A DNA stretch of 38,795 nucleotides from Rhodoferax sp. (lineage in GTDB: Bacteria > Pseudomonadota > Gammaproteobacteria > Burkholderiales > Burkholderiaceae_C): positions 1 through 38,795 of the forward strand of contig JANXVI010000017.1 in assembly GCA_025351745.1 (NCBI GenBank), in the 5' to 3' direction. Both the position numbers and the translations under genes were made by a program. Below, one piece after another: positions 8,229-15,670 of this stretch (its first letter is position 1; each line of letters starts with the position of its first letter). Below the pieces are notes generated by a model. That model was not told the origin of the DNA, ran no database searches, and was given only the letters and a program-made list of their open reading frames with translations.

Positions 8229-8658
8229 GGTGCAGAACTGCGGGGGCGACCTATTGCACGGCGAGGTGCTGGTATCGGGCTCCAAAAACGTCGCTTTTCC
8301 CGAGCTGTGTGCAACCCTGTTGACGGCCGAGCCGCGGCCCCTGCAGGATGTGTCGCGCCTGCAAGACGTATTCACTATGAACAAGCTGATTCGCATCAGG
8401 GTTGTTCGGGCTGAGCAAGACCACGATGGTTCCGTGCGTGTAGACGCCAGCACGAGTAGCGCGCCCAAGACACACTCTGCGCCGGTTAAAACCAGGCGCA
8501 CACATTGCAGAGTGGTGATTGCTGGCCTGGTCGCCAATGGCAAAACTGTGTTGGACCGCATCAACCACCTGGACCGTGGCTGTGGCCAGATGCAAGCCCC
8601 GTTGCGTGGCACCGGTGCCGACCTTGAACAATTCAAAAAATGGCTCCGCCCGCAATGA
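8221..8658 (+). pseudogene. murA: murA remnant with a large internal in-frame deletion
   Basis: The 145-codon frame begins and ends like MurA (UDP-GlcNAc enolpyruvyl transferase), which is normally about 420 residues. The N-terminal part shows LHGEVLVSGSKN (the substrate-binding Lys-Asn pair), PELCATLLTAEP and KLIRIRVVRAEQD. At about residue 100 it jumps to the C-terminal end: [38 protein letters not shown]. Roughly 275 residues are gone, including the catalytic Cys loop and most of both domains, so it cannot be a working enzyme. The join falls near a VKTxRxS-like motif, which in intact MurA resembles the later TDLRAS motif; recombination between those two sites is a plausible cause. The remaining sequence carries further unusual substitutions (for example DRGC instead of DRGY). 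A functional murA must exist elsewhere. Confidence 0.88.
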
Positions 8659-8668
8659 AAGCCCCGAC

Positions 8669-9313
8669 ATGATCACCCTCGCACTCTCCAAAGGTCGCAT
8701 CTTCGAAGACACCTTGCCCCTGCTCAAAGCTGCAGGCATCGAGGTGCTCGACGACCCTGAAAAATCGCGCAAGCTGATTCTGGCCACCAATTTGCCCGAT
8801 GTTCGGGTCTTGGTGGTTCGCGCCACCGATGTGCCCACCTATGTGCAGTACGGAGGGGCCGACATGGGCATCACCGGCAAAGACACCCTGTTGGAGCACG
8901 GTAGCCAAGGCCTGTACCAGCCGCTGGATCTGCAAATTGCCAAATGCCGCATCAGCGTCGCTGCCCGTGCTGACTTTGATTACGCCAACGCCGTGCGCCA
9001 GGGCGCGCGCCTCAAGATAGCGACCAAATACGTGGCAATTTCCCGCGAATTTTTTGCTAACAAAGGCGTCCACGTGGACCTGATCAAGCTCTACGGCAGC
9101 ATGGAAATCGCGCCGCTGGTGGGTATGGCCGACGCTATCGTTGATCTGGTGTCCACCGGCAACACGCTCAGAGCTAACCACCTTGTCGAGGTTGAGCAGA
9201 TCATGGAGATCAGTTCCCGCCTGATCGTCAACCAGGCCGCACTCAAACTCAAGCGAGAGCCGATTCGCAAAATCATCGACGCCTTTGCCTGCGCTTTGGC
9301 CGTACCAGCCTGA
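8669..9313 (+). CDS. hisG: ATP phosphoribosyltransferase, short form
   Basis: This 214-residue enzyme does the first step of histidine synthesis, joining ATP and PRPP. It has the catalytic core but lacks the roughly 80-residue C-terminal regulatory domain of long HisG, so it belongs to the HisG(S) class, which needs the HisZ subunit for activity and feedback control. Recognisable segments are [28 protein letters not shown] and the PRPP-binding [18 protein letters not shown]. The frame is open from 8519, but the upstream part lies over the murA remnant; ATG 8669 gives the family start [10 protein letters not shown]. hisZ is not in this window. Confidence 0.95.
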   Translation: MITLALSKGRIFEDTLPLLKAAGIEVLDDPEKSRKLILATNLPDVRVLVVRATDVPTYVQYGGADMGITGKDTLLEHGSQGLYQPLDLQIAKCRISVAARADFDYANAVRQGARLKIATKYVAISREFFANKGVHVDLIKLYGSMEIAPLVGMADAIVDLVSTGNTLRANHLVEVEQIMEISSRLIVNQAALKLKREPIRKIIDAFACALAVPA

Positions 9314-9335
9314 TTGTTTGTTAGCCTACAACGCC

Positions 9336-10661
9336 ATGAACCTGACCGCCCGGCCCCTGCGCCTATCCACTGCTAGCAGCCACTTTGAGGCGGCTTTCCA
9401 GGCACGCCTGCATTGGGCGGCCGAAACTGACGCGGCGATCGAAACCAGCGTGGCTGCCATCCTGCGTGACGTGCAGCATCGCGGCGATGCGGCCGTCTTG
9501 GAATACACCGCACGTTGGGACAATGTGCACGCCACTACCGTCGCCGAACTGGAGCTCACGCAGGCCGAACTCAAAGCCGCCTTCGACAGCATTCCCGCTC
9601 AGCAACGCCAAGCACTCGAAGCCGCCGCCCAGCGGATACGGAGCTACCACGAGGCACAAAAGAAAGCCTGCGGCGAGAGCTGGAGCTACCGCGATGCCGA
9701 TGGCAGCCTGCTGGGCCAAAAGGTCACCCCCCTGGAGCGCGTGGGCATCTATGTGCCCGGCGGCAAGGCAACCTATCCTTCGTCGGTGTTGATGAACGCC
9801 ATTCCCGCCCGCGTGGCCGGTGTCGCCGAAATCATCATGGTCGTGCCCACGCCCCGTGGCGAAAAGAACGCCATGGTGCTGGCTGCCGCCTATGTGGCCG
9901 GCGTCACCCGCGCCTTCACCATTGGCGGCGCCCAGGCCATTGCCGCGCTGGCCTACGGCACAGCCACCATTCCCGCTGTGCACAAGATCACGGGTCCTGG
10001 TAACGCCTACGTCGCCGCGGCCAAACGCAGCGTTTTTGGCAAGGTCGGCATTGACATGATCGCCGGCCCGTCCGAAATTCTGGTGTTGGCCGATGGCACC
10101 ACGCCCCCCGACTGGGTGGCCATGGACCTCTTCAGCCAGGCCGAGCACGACGAACTGGCGCAAAGCATATTGCTGTGCCCTGATGCGGCGTACATCGATG
10201 CTGTGCAAGCGGCAGTCGACCGCCTGCTACCCGAGATGCCGCGCGCCGAGATCATCGCCAAGTCGTTGAACGACCGCGGCGCGCTGATCCACACCCGCAG
10301 CATGGAAGAGGCCTGTGCCATCAGCAACCGCATCGCGCCCGAGCATTTGGAAGTATCCAGCAGCGACCCGCACCGATGGGAGCCACTGCTGATCCATGCC
10401 GGTGCCATCTTCCTGGGCGCGTTCACCAGCGAGTCGTTGGGCGACTACTGCGCAGGCCCCAACCACGTGCTGCCCACCAGCGGCACGGCGCGCTTCTCCA
10501 GCCCGCTGGGCGTCTACGATTTTCAGAAACGCTCCAGCCTGGTTGAGGTCAGCGAGGCCGGTGCACAGGTTCTTGGCCCTCTAGCGGCCGAATTGGCCTA
10601 TGGCGAAGGCCTGCAAGGCCATGCGCGTGCGGCAGAAATGCGGCTCAAAAAACCCGCCTGA
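9336..10661 (+). CDS. hisD: Histidinol dehydrogenase
   Basis: This 441-residue zinc enzyme oxidises histidinol to histidine in two NAD-dependent steps. Visible features are the [18 protein letters not shown] motif, the [15 protein letters not shown] segment and [15 protein letters not shown]. The zinc ligands Gln/His lie in SQAEHDE and the Asp in [15 protein letters not shown] catalytic Glu-His pair lies in APEHLEV and a final His in [13 protein letters not shown] 9336 follows hisG by 22 bp; an upstream in-frame ATG at 9285 overlaps hisG and is not needed. In most relatives hisC follows directly; here a block of accessory genes intervenes. Confidence 0.96.
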   Translation: MNLTARPLRLSTASSHFEAAFQARLHWAAETDAAIETSVAAILRDVQHRGDAAVLEYTARWDNVHATTVAELELTQAELKAAFDSIPAQQRQALEAAAQRIRSYHEAQKKACGESWSYRDADGSLLGQKVTPLERVGIYVPGGKATYPSSVLMNAIPARVAGVAEIIMVVPTPRGEKNAMVLAAAYVAGVTRAFTIGGAQAIAALAYGTATIPAVHKITGPGNAYVAAAKRSVFGKVGIDMIAGPSEILVLADGTTPPDWVAMDLFSQAEHDELAQSILLCPDAAYIDAVQAAVDRLLPEMPRAEIIAKSLNDRGALIHTRSMEEACAISNRIAPEHLEVSSSDPHRWEPLLIHAGAIFLGAFTSESLGDYCAGPNHVLPTSGTARFSSPLGVYDFQKRSSLVEVSEAGAQVLGPLAAELAYGEGLQGHARAAEMRLKKPA

Positions 10662-10715
10662 GTGCTGGTGTGCGGCTGCGGTGTAAGAATGGTCTCCACC
10701 CTACGACTACTTCCC

Positions 10716-11090
10716 ATGCAACCAAAACTACTCGCCTCCTCCTGGGTCCGCGTGGCCTTGATTACCCTCGCCGGCCTCTGTGTCACAGCCGTAGCTTCCG
10801 CTATGTCCCTGCGCGAACTGCGTGGACTGGAAAAGTTCAGCAAACAAGGCATTTACTATGCCAACTACTACCTGGTCGGCGTGATGGAGGGCGTGCTGGA
10901 AGCCCATAACCACGGTGTGCGCAATGGCACCACAGCGACCATCTGCCTGAACGGTCGCCGTCTGGAGCCGCGCATGGCTAAAGGACTGTACGACACGGAA
11001 TTGAAGCGCCATGCCGATGTATACGAAGCAGACATGTCGGCACAGCTGGTCATGGCCAACGCACTGACAACGGTGTACCCGTGTCAGTAG
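10716..11090 (+). CDS. Rap1a/Tai-like secreted protein
   Basis: This is a 124-residue protein with an N-terminal signal segment (WVRVALITLAGLCVTAVASA). The mature part reads GIYYANYYLVGVMEGVLEAH, an ATICLNG segment, and a C-terminal SAQLVMANALTTVYPC with a final Cys. That layout resembles the Rap1a/Tai domain, known from type VI secretion immunity proteins but also widespread in small periplasmic proteins. No effector gene is visible nearby, so function is open. In-frame ATGs at 10662 and 10689 are alternative starts. Its last 50 bases are matched by a degenerate copy at 12473-12520. It is the first gene of the insertion between hisD and hisC. Confidence 0.6.
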   Translation: MQPKLLASSWVRVALITLAGLCVTAVASAMSLRELRGLEKFSKQGIYYANYYLVGVMEGVLEAHNHGVRNGTTATICLNGRRLEPRMAKGLYDTELKRHADVYEADMSAQLVMANALTTVYPCQ

Positions 11091-11120
11091 CCAGCAAGAA
11101 GTGCCGACGATTGATTCCCA

Positions 11121-11180
11121 ATTTGCTATCTAATTGGTAGCAAACTTCGCATATTTCACGGGGACTGGCGGCTGATGTTA
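11121..11180 (+). repeat. Dispersed hairpin repeat, copy A
   Basis: TTTGCTATC and GGTAGCAAA form a hairpin around a short loop. After about 20 bp comes GGGGACTGGCGGCTGATGTT, the degenerate form of the conserved GAGGGCTAGCGGCCGATTT end seen in the other copies. It lies between the Rap1a-like gene and the minus-strand secreted protein. Apart from this element, 11091-11237 holds nothing I can identify. Confidence 0.7.
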
Positions 11181-11237
11181 CCCAAAGTCTTTAGCGCCGC
11201 TCGGCGCTACGGGTGCATTGCGACTTTGTGTGGCGAT

Positions 11238-11633
11238 TCAAAGTCCGACGTCGAGTTGAATGGCCAGCACGGTGCAGGCTGAGCCTGGCAGTTGGGCCAC
11301 GTGAAATTGAACGGCACCGAGTTTCTCAGACTTGGCGTTGATCCAATACCCCAAGTAGTCACCTGATGCCCGACCGACCGCCATACGCCGGTGCTGCTTG
11401 AATCTGGGGCCACTGACCTCTTGAACGTCAGACAGCGCGCCAACTTTCTCAATCATTTCCTTTAGCGCTGGCTGTAAATTTGGCTGGTCCGTAAACATGG
11501 CTGACAACGGCTCAATCTGTTTTTCCAACAAGAGGTGCGCAGCCTTTTCGCCACAAGACTCGGTTGCAACAGCCGCCAAAGGAAGTGTTGCAATAAGGAC
11601 CAAGGTTAGGAATTGATACACGCTGTTACTCAC
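11238..11633 (-). CDS. Small secreted protein of unknown function
   Basis: This 131-residue product has a clear signal peptide (VYQFLTLVLIATLPLAAVA, cleavage before TESCGEK). The mature protein has two cysteines (SCGEK and SACTV), an acidic-basic helical middle (ALKEMIEKVGALSDVQEVSG) and a strand-rich end (YLGYWINAKSEKLGAVQFHV). This loosely recalls DUF3887-like or NTF2-like small periplasmic domains, but I do not recognise the family with confidence. It is antisense to the his operon and starts 2 bp downstream of the truncated nucleotidyltransferase on the same strand. Confidence 0.6.
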   Translation of the reverse strand: MSNSVYQFLTLVLIATLPLAAVATESCGEKAAHLLLEKQIEPLSAMFTDQPNLQPALKEMIEKVGALSDVQEVSGPRFKQHRRMAVGRASGDYLGYWINAKSEKLGAVQFHVAQLPGSACTVLAIQLDVGL

Positions 11634-11635
11634 TT

Positions 11636-11911
11636 TCAGGGGAGGAAAGAATGGTGCCCATTTTGCACCACCACGTCTAACCGAATCGTCGGGTCAGACG
11701 CATCCAATGCGCAGGTCAAGTTGGCTAGCTGTGCCAACGACAGGGGCTGCGGCGCGATGATTGCCAGGTCCAAATCCGAGTAGGGCTTGGCAGTGTGCCG
11801 GGCGCGCGAGCCGAAGGCCCAAACTTCCAGGCCAGGTAATTCGCTAGCCAGAATGCGTCGCACACCTCCCGCCAGTCGGTAAGTCTTCCAAGTGGTCCAG
11901 TCAGATATCAA
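11636..11911 (-). pseudogene. Truncated MNT nucleotidyltransferase fused to a HEPN fragment
   Basis: The 91-codon frame starts with TTG. Residues from about 15 read GGVRRILASELPGLEVWAFG, then SRARHTAKPYSDLDLAII. This is a minimal nucleotidyltransferase with the GS-X10-DxD motif of MntA-type antitoxins. The first 13 residues (ISDWTTWKTYR) instead look like the late part of a HEPN partner, so a deletion seems to have joined HEPN to MNT. The end is also abnormal: after TIRLDVV the expected DWA-type strand is replaced by VQNGHHSFLP and a stop. The active-site motif is intact, but both ends are damaged, so I treat it as a decayed gene. Confidence 0.65.
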
Positions 11912-12174
11912 GAGCCCCCCTCTTCATTGCCGAGGCGAATCAGGCCTTGAAACGTGGCGAGGTCCAAGTCCGCGGGATTGGCCTGCGTGGCCTCCAAATG
12001 TCGCTTGAGCATCTTCCAGCTCACTTCGTAGGTGAACCCAAAGCACTGATTCACCGAGTTGCGCAATTGCTCCTGCAGGCCAGCGTCAGTCAGCGCGGCG
12101 GGCGAGTGGGCTTAGGCCAGGCTCTTTTCCAGCCTGGCTACGGCGTTGGTCAGAGGGGTGTAGTCGAGTGTCAC
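11908..12174 (-). pseudogene. Broken HEPN-domain gene (HepT/HI0074-like)
   Basis: Reading from GTG 12174 gives TLDYTPLTNAVARLEKSLA, a TAA stop at 12112-12114, then the open frame AHSPAALTDAGLQEQLRNSV, NQCFGFTYEVSWKMLKRHLE and FQGLIRLGNEEG. This is the N-terminal two thirds of a nucleotidyltransferase-associated HEPN protein (FTYEVSWKMLK is the family hallmark). The frame then ends at TGA 11908-11910. At a run of six G/C bases (11915-11920) a shift would lead straight into LLISDWTTWKTYR, the natural HEPN continuation, now read as the start of the truncated nucleotidyltransferase. The gene therefore has a nonsense codon, a frameshift in a homopolymer and a deletion that removes the R-X4-H active site. 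Confidence 0.75.
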
Positions 12175-12230
12175 AGACGCAGTCGGTAGATGAAGCATCT
12201 GCGTTAAGAGGACCATCCGTGTTACCACCA

Positions 12231-12290
12231 AATTGCTATGCAATTGATAGCTAGCTAGTCAAATTCTTCGGGGGCTGGTGGCTGATTTGG
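12231..12290 (+). repeat. Dispersed hairpin repeat, copy B
   Basis: TTGCTATGCAATTGATAGC forms the GCTAT/ATAGC hairpin. About 18 bp later comes TTCGGGGGCTGGTGGCTGAT, aligned with the conserved end of the other copies. It lies just upstream (minus strand) of the decayed HEPN gene. The flanking region 12175-12230 holds nothing else that I can identify. Confidence 0.7.
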
Positions 12291-12472
12291 CTAGAGGTCT
12301 TTACCGGTTCAGCCAACTATGCGGAACCCGGTTTTTGATGCAATTGATGGATGGCACAGGCCAAAGGGTTTCCCACCAACCACTGGAAAATCCTCACCGC
12401 CAAATCGGCTGCAGCGAGGCAGGTGAGGACGGCCTGTATTGAAAGCAATGGAACGAAGAGCCTTGGGCCCCC

Positions 12473-12520
12473 CTGGAGCTGCGCATGGCCAACGCGCTGG
12501 CTACGGTGTATCGCTGCTAA
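12473..12520 (+). pseudogene. Fragment of a second Rap1a/Tai-like gene (3' end only)
   Basis: The frame LELRMANALATVYRC ending at TAA 12518-12520 matches the end of the Rap1a-like gene at 11046-11090 (LVMANALTTVYPC), at both the protein and the DNA level (ATGGCCAACGC, then ACGGTGTA shared). No matching start or middle can be found upstream. The sequence 12300-12472 gives no recognisable protein in any frame and is probably degraded. The last codons and stop of the minus-strand HAD gene overlap this fragment. Confidence 0.55.
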
Positions 12521-13160
12521 TGACCCCATGAACGCTTTCAATGCCCCGCAACATCCCCGGCAGCGCGGACATGCGGGAGAAAGTATGGCCTGCGATTGCG
12601 TTCGTACCGTGCGGCGCATAGTGCAAGGCACGCATGCCAGCGGCAGCCGCCGCGTCAAGTCCGACCAGGCTGTCCTCCACGACCACGCAGTGTTTCGGCG
12701 CATACCCCATGGTCGCTGCCGCATGCAGAAACAGGCCGGGCTCAGGCTTCCACGAACCGACTACATAGGCGCTAAAGGTTCGTTCGCCAAAATACGGCGC
12801 TAATCCGGTGACCGCCAAAGCATGCGCCATTTTTTCGGACGGACCGCTGGATGCGATGCAAAACGGATGTTGCAGGGCGCTCAGCATCTCAGGCACCTCT
12901 GGCATGGGCTTAAGGTCGGAGGCGAATAGTTCTGCGACACGTTGGCGGAACAACTGCTCAAAGTTGTCCGACAGTCGAGCGCCAATCCGGAACTCGATGT
13001 CGCGCAGTATGTTTGCCAGCTTCTTGCCACGGTAACGGTTCACCACAACGTCGATGGGGTCAGTGAGCGCGGGTACCAGATCCAGAAGCGCCTGGTTGCA
13101 CAGTGCTTCGCTGTCAACCAGCGTGCCGTCCAGGTCAAAAATAACGAGCAAAGGGGGCAT
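12501..13160 (-). CDS. HAD-superfamily phosphatase (YieH-like)
   Basis: This 219-residue HAD subfamily IA hydrolase has all four motifs: VIFDLDGTLVDSE (motif I with the nucleophile Asp), ASSGPSEKM (motif II), the Lys of WKPEPGLF (motif III) and VVEDSLVGLDAA (motif IV). The cap region RYRGKKLANILRDIE and the FSAYVVGSWKPEP stretch resemble E. coli YieH, a 6-phosphogluconate phosphatase; the substrate here is a guess. The start codon lies 7 bp from copy C of the dispersed repeat, which therefore forms its leader. The C-terminal 15 residues run into the Rap1a-like fragment. Confidence 0.85.
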   Translation of the reverse strand: MPPLLVIFDLDGTLVDSEALCNQALLDLVPALTDPIDVVVNRYRGKKLANILRDIEFRIGARLSDNFEQLFRQRVAELFASDLKPMPEVPEMLSALQHPFCIASSGPSEKMAHALAVTGLAPYFGERTFSAYVVGSWKPEPGLFLHAAATMGYAPKHCVVVEDSLVGLDAAAAAGMRALHYAPHGTNAIAGHTFSRMSALPGMLRGIESVHGVISSDTP

Positions 13161-13166
13161 ACCAAT

Positions 13167-13231
13167 GAGCTATCAAAAACGTAGCAAATTATGTCCAATC
13201 CACGAGGGCTAGCGGATTATTTGGCATAAGC
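13167..13231 (+). repeat. Dispersed hairpin repeat, copy C
   Basis: GAGCTATCAAAAACGTAGC forms the hairpin; CACGAGGGCTAGCGGATTAT is the conserved end, and it finishes with the GCATAAGCC variant of GCTTAAGCC. It lies between the HAD gene start and the end of the DUF1294 gene; the TAG stop of the latter (13209-13211) is inside the CTAG of the element. Confidence 0.8.
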
Positions 13232-13523
13232 CACTGGCCCAGGCATCTGCCTGCGGCGAACACAACAGCACCAAACCCACAAGGTTCAAAACCACTGTCA
13301 CCCAGAACACCGTACGGAAAGATCGCTTTGCAGACTTGTGCCGCAGCCACTGCTGCGCCAACAGCGCACCGGGCCAACCGCCCGCCAGCGCCAGCAGGTG
13401 CAGCGTAGCCTCCGGCGTGCGCCAGCGCCCGGCGCGTGCTGCGGACTTGTCGATGGCATAGATGGTGAAGGTGAGCAGGCTCACGGCAACATAGGTTGCT
13501 GCGATCCAGAAGGGCATGGTCAT
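13209..13523 (-). CDS. DUF1294 small membrane protein
   Basis: This 104-residue protein has three hydrophobic segments (about residues 5-23, 38-58, 70-90). It carries the DUF1294 signature YAIDKSAARAGRWRTPEATL, LALAGGWPGALLAQQWLRHK, and SFRTVFWVTVVLN. The family has no assigned role. The last codons (CQIIR) and the stop lie inside repeat copy C, so the native C-terminus may have been replaced. It is antisense to the his operon. Confidence 0.85.
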   Translation of the reverse strand: MTMPFWIAATYVAVSLLTFTIYAIDKSAARAGRWRTPEATLHLLALAGGWPGALLAQQWLRHKSAKRSFRTVFWVTVVLNLVGLVLLCSPQADAWASGLCQIIR

Positions 13524-13720
13524 CGCGGCGCCGGGGAAAGTGTTACCAAGCCCTCTTGGAATAGGGGTTTATTGCTCATATACAGATAGCAGGCAACGCG
13601 ACTGATGCCACATGTATCGCACCGGTGTAGTGGCCAACAATATTTTCTCTTTTGTAGTTTTGAGCTCGGCAATATAACGCCTAGAAGTCCACGCGATGAC
13701 GTGCTTCGGTCAACATCTTT

Positions 13721-13757
13721 TTTACACGAACTTCGTGCAACACGAATTTCGTGTAAA
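13721..13757. promoter_or_regulatory. 37-bp palindromic operator upstream of the VapBC-type pair
   Basis: TTTACACGAACTTCGTG (13721-13737) and CACGAATTTCGTGTAAA (13741-13757) are reverse complements with a single mismatch, separated by CAA. Each arm itself contains an inverted CACGAA/TTCGTG, giving four half-sites. It ends 12 bp before the antitoxin ATG. This is the form of an autoregulatory operator bound by a ribbon-helix-helix antitoxin. TAAACT at its right edge could be a -10 box, with no clear -35. Confidence 0.75.
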
Positions 13758-13768
13758 CTGCAGCCAAC

Positions 13769-13993
13769 ATGAAAAACGTCACCATCACCGTCGAAGACGC
13801 CACGCTGGAATGGGTGCGCATCGAGGCGGCCAAGCGCAATACCAGTGTGTCGCGGCTGGTGGGGGAAATGTTGACGGACAAGATGCAGCACGATGATGCC
13901 TATGCCCGTGCACAACGCGAGTGGGTAGCGGATACCTCGTCCTTCAGTTCGGGCGGCCAGCCCTATCCTGAGAGGGAGGCCCTGCATGGCTAG
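13769..13993 (+). CDS. Ribbon-helix-helix antitoxin (VapB-type)
   Basis: This 74-residue protein has an N-terminal ribbon-helix-helix DNA-binding domain (KNVTITVEDATLEWVRIEAA, then KRNTSVSRLVGEMLTDKM). The acidic/aromatic tail (AQREWVADTSSF) would wrap the toxin. It overlaps the PIN-domain gene by 8 bp, the standard antitoxin-toxin order. The palindrome 12 bp upstream is its likely binding site. The region 13524-13720 before it shows no gene or RNA that I can support. Confidence 0.85.
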   Translation: MKNVTITVEDATLEWVRIEAAKRNTSVSRLVGEMLTDKMQHDDAYARAQREWVADTSSFSSGGQPYPEREALHG

Positions 13994-14456
13994 CGAAGGA
14001 ATGGCACCCCCCCCCAAGCCCATCGTTTTCGTCGACACGCACGTGCTGCTGTGCGCAGACGACTCTTTTGACGCGCCCAAACAAAGCCAGGCCCGTGCCT
14101 GGCTGAAGGCCCTGTGGCTGCGCCGGGCAGGGCGGATCAGCACCCAGGTGCTGAACGACTACTACGTCACCGCCACACAAAAATTTGCCATGTCCGCCGG
14201 CGACGCACGCGCCAAGCTGCGGCGCTTCCAGCTGTGGCAACCCTGGCAGATCGACCACCAGACGGCGGAAACTGCCTGGGGCGTGGAGGCTCGTTTTTGC
14301 CTGCGTTATTGGGATGCGCTGATGGTGGCCTCGGCCGCGCAATCGGGTGCCAATTACGTGCTGACGCCCAGCCTGTCGCACCAGCAGCACATCGACGGCG
14401 TGACCATCCTGAACCCGTTCCTCGTCACACCCGCCTTGCTGGGATTGGGTGAATAG
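13986..14456 (+). CDS. PIN-domain toxin (VapC-type), possibly inactive
   Basis: This 156-residue PIN-domain protein would be an RNase toxin. FVDTHVLLCADD carries the first Asp (usual form DTNVLVYA), ISTQVLNDYYV has Asp where Glu is usual, and CLRYWDALMVASAA has the third acid. The fourth position, normally an SEDL or TEDL acid pair, reads LTPSLSHQQH and has lost both acids. IDGVTILNPF closes the domain. Loss of a metal-binding acid may mean weakened or absent nuclease activity. An in-frame Met six codons downstream could be the true start, since MASEGMAPPPK contains two. Confidence 0.82.
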   Translation: MASEGMAPPPKPIVFVDTHVLLCADDSFDAPKQSQARAWLKALWLRRAGRISTQVLNDYYVTATQKFAMSAGDARAKLRRFQLWQPWQIDHQTAETAWGVEARFCLRYWDALMVASAAQSGANYVLTPSLSHQQHIDGVTILNPFLVTPALLGLGE

Positions 14457-14521
14457 ACATCGACTGCCTCGAACCGACATCCCTTAGCCATTGCTGACCC
14501 ACTGAAAGGAAGCCCCCACGC

Positions 14522-15670
14522 ATGACCGCCGCATCTGCCGCCAGCACAGCCGCTCCCACCCTTGACGCCTTGATCCAGCGCCGCATCCGCCAGGACGTTC
14601 AATCCATGCACGCCTATGCCATCCAGGATTCGGTTGGCATGGTCAAGCTCGACGCCATGGAGAACCCGCACCGCCTGCCCGCCGATCTGCAGGCGGCATT
14701 GGGCAAGCGTCTGGGCGCACTGGCGCTGAATCGCTACCCCGATGACCGTGTCAATGATCTGCGGCGAGCGTTGGCCACCTATGCAAACATGCCCGAAGGC
14801 TTTGACATCATGCTGGGCAATGGCTCGGACGAGTTGATCTCGCTGTTGGCCATGGCCTGCGACGTGAACGCTGATCCGATAACGGGCAAGAAGCCCGTGA
14901 TCCTGGCACCACTGCCCGGTTTTGTGATGTACGCCATGAGCGCCACGCTGCAGGGGCTCGATTTTGTCGGCGTGCCCTTGACACCCGACTTTGAACTGGA
15001 CGAAACCGCTATGCTGGCCGCGATTGCCCAGCGTCAGCCCGCTATTCTTTACTTGGCCTACCCCAACAACCCTACGGCCAACCTGTGGAACGCCGACAGC
15101 ATGGCCCGTGTCATTGCGGCCGCAGGGGCAGTGGGCAGCCTGGTCGTGCTGGATGAGGCTTACCAGCCGTTCTCCAGCCGCACCTACTTGGACACCATCC
15201 GTGCCCAACCCGAACAGCACACCCACGTGCTGCTGATGCGCACGATGAGCAAGTTCGGCCTGGCAGGCGTGCGCATCGGCTACATGGTCGGCCCCAAGGC
15301 CTTGATCGCCGAGGTTGACAAGGTGCGCCCGCCCTACAACATCAGCGTGCTGAACTACGAATGCGCGCTCTTCGCGCTGGAGCACCGAGAGGTGTTTGCG
15401 GCGCAAGCCCTCGAGATACGGGCGCAGCGCGCTATGCTTTTGGAAGCACTGCGCCAACTGCCAGCCGTCAAGGTATGGAACAGCGATGCCAATATGGTCC
15501 TGATCCGCGTGCCCGATGCGCAAAAGACCTTTGATGGCCTCAAGGCCCGTGGCGTGCTGGTCAAGAACGTTTCTAAAATGCACCCACTGCTGGCCCAATG
15601 TTTGCGTCTCACCGTCGGCACGGCCGAAGAAAATTCCCGCCTCCTATCCGCCCTTAACGAAGCACTATGA
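14522..15670 (+). CDS. hisC: Histidinol-phosphate aminotransferase
   Basis: This 382-residue class I/II PLP aminotransferase converts imidazole-acetol phosphate to histidinol phosphate. It shows [12 protein letters not shown] near the N-terminus, GNGSDELIS, the [12 protein letters not shown] substrate motif, [10 protein letters not shown] (PLP Asp and Tyr), the Schiff-base Lys in [16 protein letters not shown] and the C-terminal Arg in [11 protein letters not shown]. An AAGGA ribosome-binding site precedes ATG 14522. It overlaps hisB by ATGA. It is separated from hisD by the accessory block, so its transcription may need its own promoter. Confidence 0.95.
   Translation: MTAASAASTAAPTLDALIQRRIRQDVQSMHAYAIQDSVGMVKLDAMENPHRLPADLQAALGKRLGALALNRYPDDRVNDLRRALATYANMPEGFDIMLGNGSDELISLLAMACDVNADPITGKKPVILAPLPGFVMYAMSATLQGLDFVGVPLTPDFELDETAMLAAIAQRQPAILYLAYPNNPTANLWNADSMARVIAAAGAVGSLVVLDEAYQPFSSRTYLDTIRAQPEQHTHVLLMRTMSKFGLAGVRIGYMVGPKALIAEVDKVRPPYNISVLNYECALFALEHREVFAAQALEIRAQRAMLLEALRQLPAVKVWNSDANMVLIRVPDAQKTFDGLKARGVLVKNVSKMHPLLAQCLRLTVGTAEENSRLLSALNEAL

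Noticed and set aside
9363-10208. 281-codon minus-strand frame opposite hisD
   Set aside because: It is Gly/His-rich, with no domain, and is antisense to all the catalytic motifs of hisD.
12317-12724. 135-codon minus-strand frame overlapping the HAD gene and the Rap1a-like fragment
   Set aside because: It is in a different frame from the well-supported HAD protein and shows no recognisable family.
13520-14143. 207-codon minus-strand frame over the VapBC-type operator and genes
   Set aside because: It runs antisense to the antitoxin and toxin and has no domain; the palindrome and overlapping pair explain the region better.
14354-15598. 414-codon minus-strand frame opposite hisC
   Set aside because: This is a shadow of hisC; composition is artificial and there is no start signal.
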